Shown: positions 60,822-64,000 of the stretch, in pieces
Layout of the letters: each line of letters starts with the position of its first letter
Position numbering within the stretch: position 1 is the first letter of the stretch
Assembly (NCBI GenBank): GCA_036377595.1
Contig: DASUYB010000089.1
Location: 124,001 to 188,000, forward strand
Length of the DNA: 64,000 nt
Source: Longimicrobium sp.
GTDB taxonomy: Bacteria; Gemmatimonadota; Gemmatimonadetes; Longimicrobiales; Longimicrobiaceae
Reading direction: 5' to 3'
The notes under the pieces: generated by a model
What the model saw: the letters and a program-made list of their open reading frames with translations, nothing else
The model's database searches: none
What the model was told of the DNA's origin: nothing
Position numbers and translations under genes: made by a program

Positions 60822-61412
60822 TCACGCCCGGATGGGCGTGCCCACGATCCGGTCAACGTCGCGCCCGATGGAGTGGAGCTTCCACGCGCCCAGGAGCATG
60901 GCCGCGCCACTGATGATCCCGTAAGCCGCCAGCAGCCCCAGCAACCAGGCGAGCGTGATTCCCGGGTACGCGAAGGCCAGGACTCCGGCGGCGACCGTAA
61001 GCACGCCCAGCACCATGGTCCACGTCCACGGCAGGCGAGCCCTGCGCTCCTGGAGCGCGGCATAGATGCCCATCGCGCCGGCGGTGAACAGCCACACCGC
61101 CGTCCAGAGGACCGCGAAGCTGAGCGACAGCGCCGGGTAGTCGTAGAGCGCGGTGACGCCGAAGGCGACGCTGATGCCGCCGCTGAGCAGCAGGACCCAC
61201 CAGTGCGGTGCGGCGCCCCGCACGGAAAACGCGCGCATGATGTTGGCGAACCCGTCGAACAGCGCCCAGAACGCGACGACGAGCGCGAACACGGCCACCG
61301 ACTCGACCGGGCGCATCAGGATGAACACACCCAGGGCAACCCCGAACAACCCACGCAGCACGAGCATCCACATGCTCTGGCGGTATGCGGACTTCAGATC
61401 GTCGGCGATCAT
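60822..61412 (-). CDS. HdeD/DUF308-family membrane protein
   Basis: A 196-residue protein with six hydrophobic helices in pairs. The repeated pattern 'LRGLFGVALGVFILMRP' and 'LLLSGGISVAFGVTALYDYP' is typical of HdeD/DUF308 acid-resistance-type proteins. It has a short cytoplasmic N-terminus and an Arg/Lys-containing C-terminus. It may protect the envelope under stress; that function is inferred from the family. It follows the phospholipase D-like gene on the same strand. Confidence 0.85.
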   Translation of the reverse strand: MIADDLKSAYRQSMWMLVLRGLFGVALGVFILMRPVESVAVFALVVAFWALFDGFANIMRAFSVRGAAPHWWVLLLSGGISVAFGVTALYDYPALSLSFAVLWTAVWLFTAGAMGIYAALQERRARLPWTWTMVLGVLTVAAGVLAFAYPGITLAWLLGLLAAYGIISGAAMLLGAWKLHSIGRDVDRIVGTPIRA

Positions 61413-61783
61413 CGGAGTTCTCCCTTCCGGCCGCTTCCGACGGCGTTGAGGTGAGAGGGGACAGCGGAACTCGCGGACCGTTTACAGGGAGCCGGCGATG
61501 CGGCGACCCCTGGTGGTGATTGTCGGCATGTCGGCCTTCTCCCGGCCATCCGAGGGGAGGGAACCGGCGCGGACGTGTCCCGCAGTCAGGGCGATTACAC
61601 GGGCCGCGGAGACGCGGAGCAAGAAGGTAGACTATCCGACTCACGGGTTGGCGCCGCTTGGACGAAGTTGGCTGGTGGCTCACCGCTTCCGGGTCGGGAC
61701 GGCCGGCTGGAGTTCATCGGCGCGTTCAGGACGTGGAGGGAGCGTCGGCTTCGTCATGCGAGCTTCGTGGCGGACCGGCATCC
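61413..61783. other. Gene-free stretch with a gene remnant
   Basis: About 370 bases. It contains the haloperoxidase remnant at 61482-61529. Nothing else coding is supported, and short frames here are Arg/Ser-rich and implausible. Confidence 0.6.
61482..61529 (-). pseudogene. 5' remnant of a haloperoxidase-like gene
   Basis: The ATG at 61529 opens 'MPTITTRGRR' and a stop 16 codons later. The first seven codons and the leader (GAGAAGGCCGACATG) match the start of the gene at 57948-58847 ('[10 protein letters not shown]', leader GGAGGCCGCCATG). Sequence beyond that is unrelated. It is a truncated duplicate. Confidence 0.6.
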
Positions 61784-62044
61784 TCACTCGTCGCGCCGCC
61801 GCTCCGTGCCCATCCACTCGCGGATGTAGGGCGGGCAATGGAGCATTTCGACGTTTTCGGCCTCGCACGCGACCAGGAAGCGCACGACCGTCACGTCCAC
61901 CAGCGTCACCTCGTCGAAATCGAGCACCACCTTCGCGCGATGCTTCCGGATGTGCACCCGCAACTCGTCCACGTCGTCGGACTGGATGCGGCCGACGAGC
62001 CGGAGCACGGCGGGTTCGCCGGCCGAAGCCGTCTCGATCTTCAT
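61784..62044 (-). CDS. STAS-domain protein
   Basis: An 86-residue stand-alone STAS domain. 'AVLRLVGRIQSDDVDELRVHIRKHRAKVVLDFDEVTLVDVTVVRFLVACEA' fits anti-sigma-factor antagonists and STAS regulators. The usual phosphorylated Ser/Thr after the conserved Asp (DS-type) is Val51 here (Asp50-Val51-Thr52), so classical partner-kinase control is unlikely. No anti-sigma kinase or sigma factor is adjacent. It may act as a scaffold or ligand-binding regulator. Confidence 0.8.
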   Translation of the reverse strand: MKIETASAGEPAVLRLVGRIQSDDVDELRVHIRKHRAKVVLDFDEVTLVDVTVVRFLVACEAENVEMLHCPPYIREWMGTERRRDE

Positions 62045-62551
62045 CGTTGTTTCCGGGGGGATTCCGCGAACCGCGGGCTACGCGAGGAGCAAAGGGTAGA
62101 CCTGAGCGCAGGTGATTGAAATACCGGGACTTGCGATTTTCCGAGGATGACGGGACCTCGGCAATTGCCGATTCTTCGTCACTTCCATCAGCAGTTTTTC
62201 GAGCGAGGGATCTGGCCCGCGCGAGGAGGGGTGCGGGCGGATCGATGTCGCGCCCGGCCGAGAGAGGCAATTCCGTCCGGCGCTGCACTCACTGACGCAC
62301 CGGCAGCATGAAACCGCCCCCGTTGGCGATCCCACCCCGGCACGAAGCTCCTGGGGCTGCGCATCACGGTGCCACGCAGCCCTGCCGAAGCACCTGCCGG
62401 CCCTGGCTCGGTCACGCTGGTCCCACCGAACTGGTGCGGCCCGTCGCCCCGGGCCAGGGTTGAACGTGCGCGCGTCGCGCGCGAACAGCTCCCCGATCCC
62501 TGGCTTCCACCGCTACGCCCGAACCATCTCGGGCGAAGGAGCGCTTGTGAC
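62045..62551. other. Gene-free intergenic region between divergent genes
   Basis: About 500 bases between the minus-strand STAS gene and the plus-strand secreted-protein gene. The segment at 62108-62200 is AT-richer and probably carries promoters. It includes copy 1 of an element shared with the next intergenic region (62380-62450). No gene is supported. Confidence 0.55.
62380..62450 (+). promoter_or_regulatory. Conserved upstream element, copy 1
   Basis: The segment with ACCTGCCGGCCC, CGGTCACGCT and ACTGGTGCGGCCC recurs at 63428-63497 before the next gene, with a similar distance to the downstream ATG (about 100 bases here, about 75 there). Its conservation between two unrelated genes suggests a shared promoter or leader element, or a dispersed repeat. 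Confidence 0.5.
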
Positions 62552-63259
62552 ATGAGACACTGCGTCGCGCTCTCGATGGCCGTAACCGCCCTGACGTGGG
62601 CCTCTGCGGGTTCGGGGCAGGCGTGCGCCCCCCACGTGGCCGGCGCGACGCCGCCGGGCCGCGTCAGCTCGAACGCGGGGCGGGGCCGCTCCGTACACCG
62701 CAACACCGTGACCTCGATCAGGGATCCCGTCGTCCGGATCACGGTGGACGAGGCACTGCCTCAGGTCGGCATCCTCAACTTCCCTCTGCGTAACGTGGCG
62801 CAGGTGGAGCGCTACGTGTACGCGCGTGCCGCACCCGGCGGGAGAATTCAGCGGCTCTTCATCGTGCAGTTCGAGGGGGTGCTGCCAGGGATCAGGGGCG
62901 GGTACGACGCCGCGGTCGCAAACCCCACCCGCATCGGCAGACACGATTACCAGACGGGGATCGGCGTGTTCAACTTCGCCGAGTCGATCGCCCGGAACCC
63001 CGGCGCGGAGGCGGAGCACACCTGCGCCTTCCTGGTGAAGAACGAGTTCGATCCCGGGGGTGACTTCCTTCTGGCCCGCTACGTCCGGGTCACGGACCCC
63101 GAACGAAGGACGGAGATCATCTTCTTCTACATGGAGAACCTCCGGGACCTGGGCCTGAGCCGCGCCGAGGTAGAGCGCGCCCCCGTGTCGCACCCGGCCC
63201 TCGCGGGGTTCCGGAGGCGGGCGCTGCGGAGCTTCCAGGTCGCGGACCTGGGCGGATAG
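62552..63259 (+). CDS. Exported protein of unknown function
   Basis: A 235-residue protein with a signal peptide (about 1-24, ending ASAGSGQAC). The mature part is beta-rich: 'VRITVDEALPQVGILNFPLRNVAQVERYVYARA' and 'RLFIVQFEGVLPGIRGGYDAAVANPTRIGRHDYQTGIGVFNFAESI'. The signal peptide end and nearby Cys could allow lipoprotein processing, but the lipobox is poor. I recognise no family. GAAGGAG lies about 14 bases before the ATG, an adequate but distant ribosome-binding site. Confidence 0.65.
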   Translation: MRHCVALSMAVTALTWASAGSGQACAPHVAGATPPGRVSSNAGRGRSVHRNTVTSIRDPVVRITVDEALPQVGILNFPLRNVAQVERYVYARAAPGGRIQRLFIVQFEGVLPGIRGGYDAAVANPTRIGRHDYQTGIGVFNFAESIARNPGAEAEHTCAFLVKNEFDPGGDFLLARYVRVTDPERRTEIIFFYMENLRDLGLSRAEVERAPVSHPALAGFRRRALRSFQVADLGG

Positions 63260-63427
63260 CGCGCCGCCGAACCCGCCCTCCGGTCTGCCCGATAGGTCCT
63301 GGAGGCCCACGTCCGTCACCTCTCCCGCCGCCGCGCTTCGCGTTGCTGTTGCGACGCGGTGCGCGTGCCTCGGAGCCGGACAACGCGCCGCCGCCAGCGC
63401 GGGCGAGCGGGTGCCCGCACGGCACGG

Positions 63428-63497
63428 CCGATACACCTGCCGGCCCCGGCCCGGTCACGCTCGTCCCCATGCACTGGTGCGGCCCCCCACCGAAACC
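63428..63497 (+). promoter_or_regulatory. Conserved upstream element, copy 2
   Basis: It resembles the element at 62380-62450 (ACCTGCCGGCCCC, CGGTCACGCT, ACTGGTGCGGCCCC) and precedes the gene at 63574. Both copies lie upstream of genes for exported proteins. Confidence 0.5.
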
Positions 63498-63573
63498 GAC
63501 TCTCGAAAGGGTCGCGCGTCCAGCACCGGCTCGGACGCGAGTTCGTGAACCTGTGGCACTTCCAGGGAGGCAG

Positions 63574-64000
63574 ATGTACACATCTACTCGAGCCGCGGCG
63601 TCTGCCCTGCTCCTTGCGGCGGTGTCGCTCCTGGCGCCCCCGCGCGCGGCGGCCCAGGCGGCACCGGCCGGCGAGATCGCCGAGCACGTACGCGCGCTGG
63701 CCACCGTTTCGGCGGCGATCGATGCAATGGGAGGGCGGAGCGAGCTTCAGCGGATCACCGCCATCGAGCGGCGGATGGTCGGCGCGAGGTCGGACCCCGG
63801 GCAGGCGGGGGAGCTGGGGGTTCCCGACCGCACGCCCGTCGCCCAGGTGAGCGCCCGCACGGCCGGCCCTGCCCGCTCGGCGGAATACCTCGACCTGCGG
63901 GTGCGTGGCGGGCTGCGCCTGGAGCTCCGCACGGTGACCGATGGCCGCGATGCGTTCACGCTCATCTACCCGAACCGCACGGTCAACCAGATCCCGGGCG
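63574..64000 (+). CDS. Exported protein, 5' part only (runs off the window)
   Basis: From an ATG with GGGAGG six bases upstream the frame stays open to the last base, giving about 142 residues. It opens with a signal peptide (about 1-28, LLLAAVSLLAPPRAAAQA). The mature part starts helical ('GEIAEHVRALATVSAAIDAMGGRSELQRITAIERRMVG') and then has a strand-rich segment ('EYLDLRVRGGLRLELRTVTDGRDAFTLIYPNRTVNQ'). This layout of 'AMGG..LQRITAI' followed by strands is common in exported proteins of soil bacteria that resemble outer-membrane lipoprotein-sorting or MBL-linked N-terminal domains. No firm family can be given without the rest. Confidence 0.7.
   Translation, partial: MYTSTRAAASALLLAAVSLLAPPRAAAQAAPAGEIAEHVRALATVSAAIDAMGGRSELQRITAIERRMVGARSDPGQAGELGVPDRTPVAQVSARTAGPARSAEYLDLRVRGGLRLELRTVTDGRDAFTLIYPNRTVNQIPG

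Noticed and set aside
62188-62742. A 184-codon minus-strand frame
   Set aside because: It overlaps the intergenic element and the start of the secreted-protein gene and has no recognisable protein pattern.

Overview
The window is a very GC-rich bacterial chromosome segment: nearly every codon ends in G or C, and there are no rRNA genes or complete tRNA genes. The base composition, the dispersed intergenic repeats ending in 'AGGCCGAAGGATC', and the mix of secreted hydrolases suggest a soil-type bacterium such as a Gemmatimonadota (Longimicrobium-like). That placement is inferred from style and recollection, not from a marker gene.

Layout. (1) 0.15-3.2 kb, minus strand: a small membrane protein, a secreted amidase-domain protein and a membrane-anchored endonuclease/exonuclease/phosphatase protein. 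(2) 3.2-4.1 kb: a gene-free, relatively AT-rich spacer with inverted repeats, probably holding the promoter of the next operon. (3) 4.1-36.4 kb, plus strand: one long run of about 20 genes forming a contractile injection system (phage-tail-like, extracellular CIS type). It holds sheath, tube, a tail-chaperone-like protein, a gpD-like hub, a gpV spike, a PAAR-like tip, gp25 and gp47/J baseplate proteins, a large tail-I-position protein, a PASTA protein and a collagen-like fibre. There are no capsid, portal, terminase or integrase genes. Upstream of the sheath lie four very large genes that are not standard tail parts: an all-helical protein, a polytopic protein with a zinc-dependent phospholipase C-like head, and two tandem BNR/Asp-box propeller paralogues. 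They are the best candidates for cargo or accessory functions. Spacers within this operon carry three copies of one dispersed repeat and several families of 7-8 nt tandem repeats. (4) 36.4-38.5 kb: a GDT1/TMEM165-type cation transporter, a bidirectional terminator, a DUF4126-type membrane protein and a YceH-family protein.

(5) 38.7-49.5 kb, minus strand: a scarred region. It holds the 3' half of a tRNA-Asn with its terminator, and fragments of a cNMP-binding/thioredoxin-reductase-like gene and of an NAD(P)-binding (NmrA-like) gene. Among these sit intact genes: alpha/beta hydrolases, an NmrA-like protein, the full cNMP/thioredoxin-reductase-like flavoprotein translationally coupled to a GAF-histidine kinase, an FMN reductase, and a three-gene molybdopterin oxidoreductase/flavin reductase/zinc-ribbon operon. 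(6) 49.4-61.4 kb, minus strand: a VOC protein, a thioredoxin-fold protein, three exported EHN-type epoxide hydrolases, a haloperoxidase-like hydrolase, a cupin, a frameshifted crotonase, a coiled-coil protein, a phospholipase D/cardiolipin-synthase-like protein and a HdeD/DUF308 membrane protein. Together these look like an accessory stress, redox and xenobiotic-hydrolysis island. (7) 61.4-64 kb: a haloperoxidase remnant, a STAS protein, and two plus-strand secreted proteins of unknown function with similar upstream elements. The last one runs off the window.

Gene functions come from motifs read by eye. No database search was possible, so family calls without a strong motif carry low confidence.
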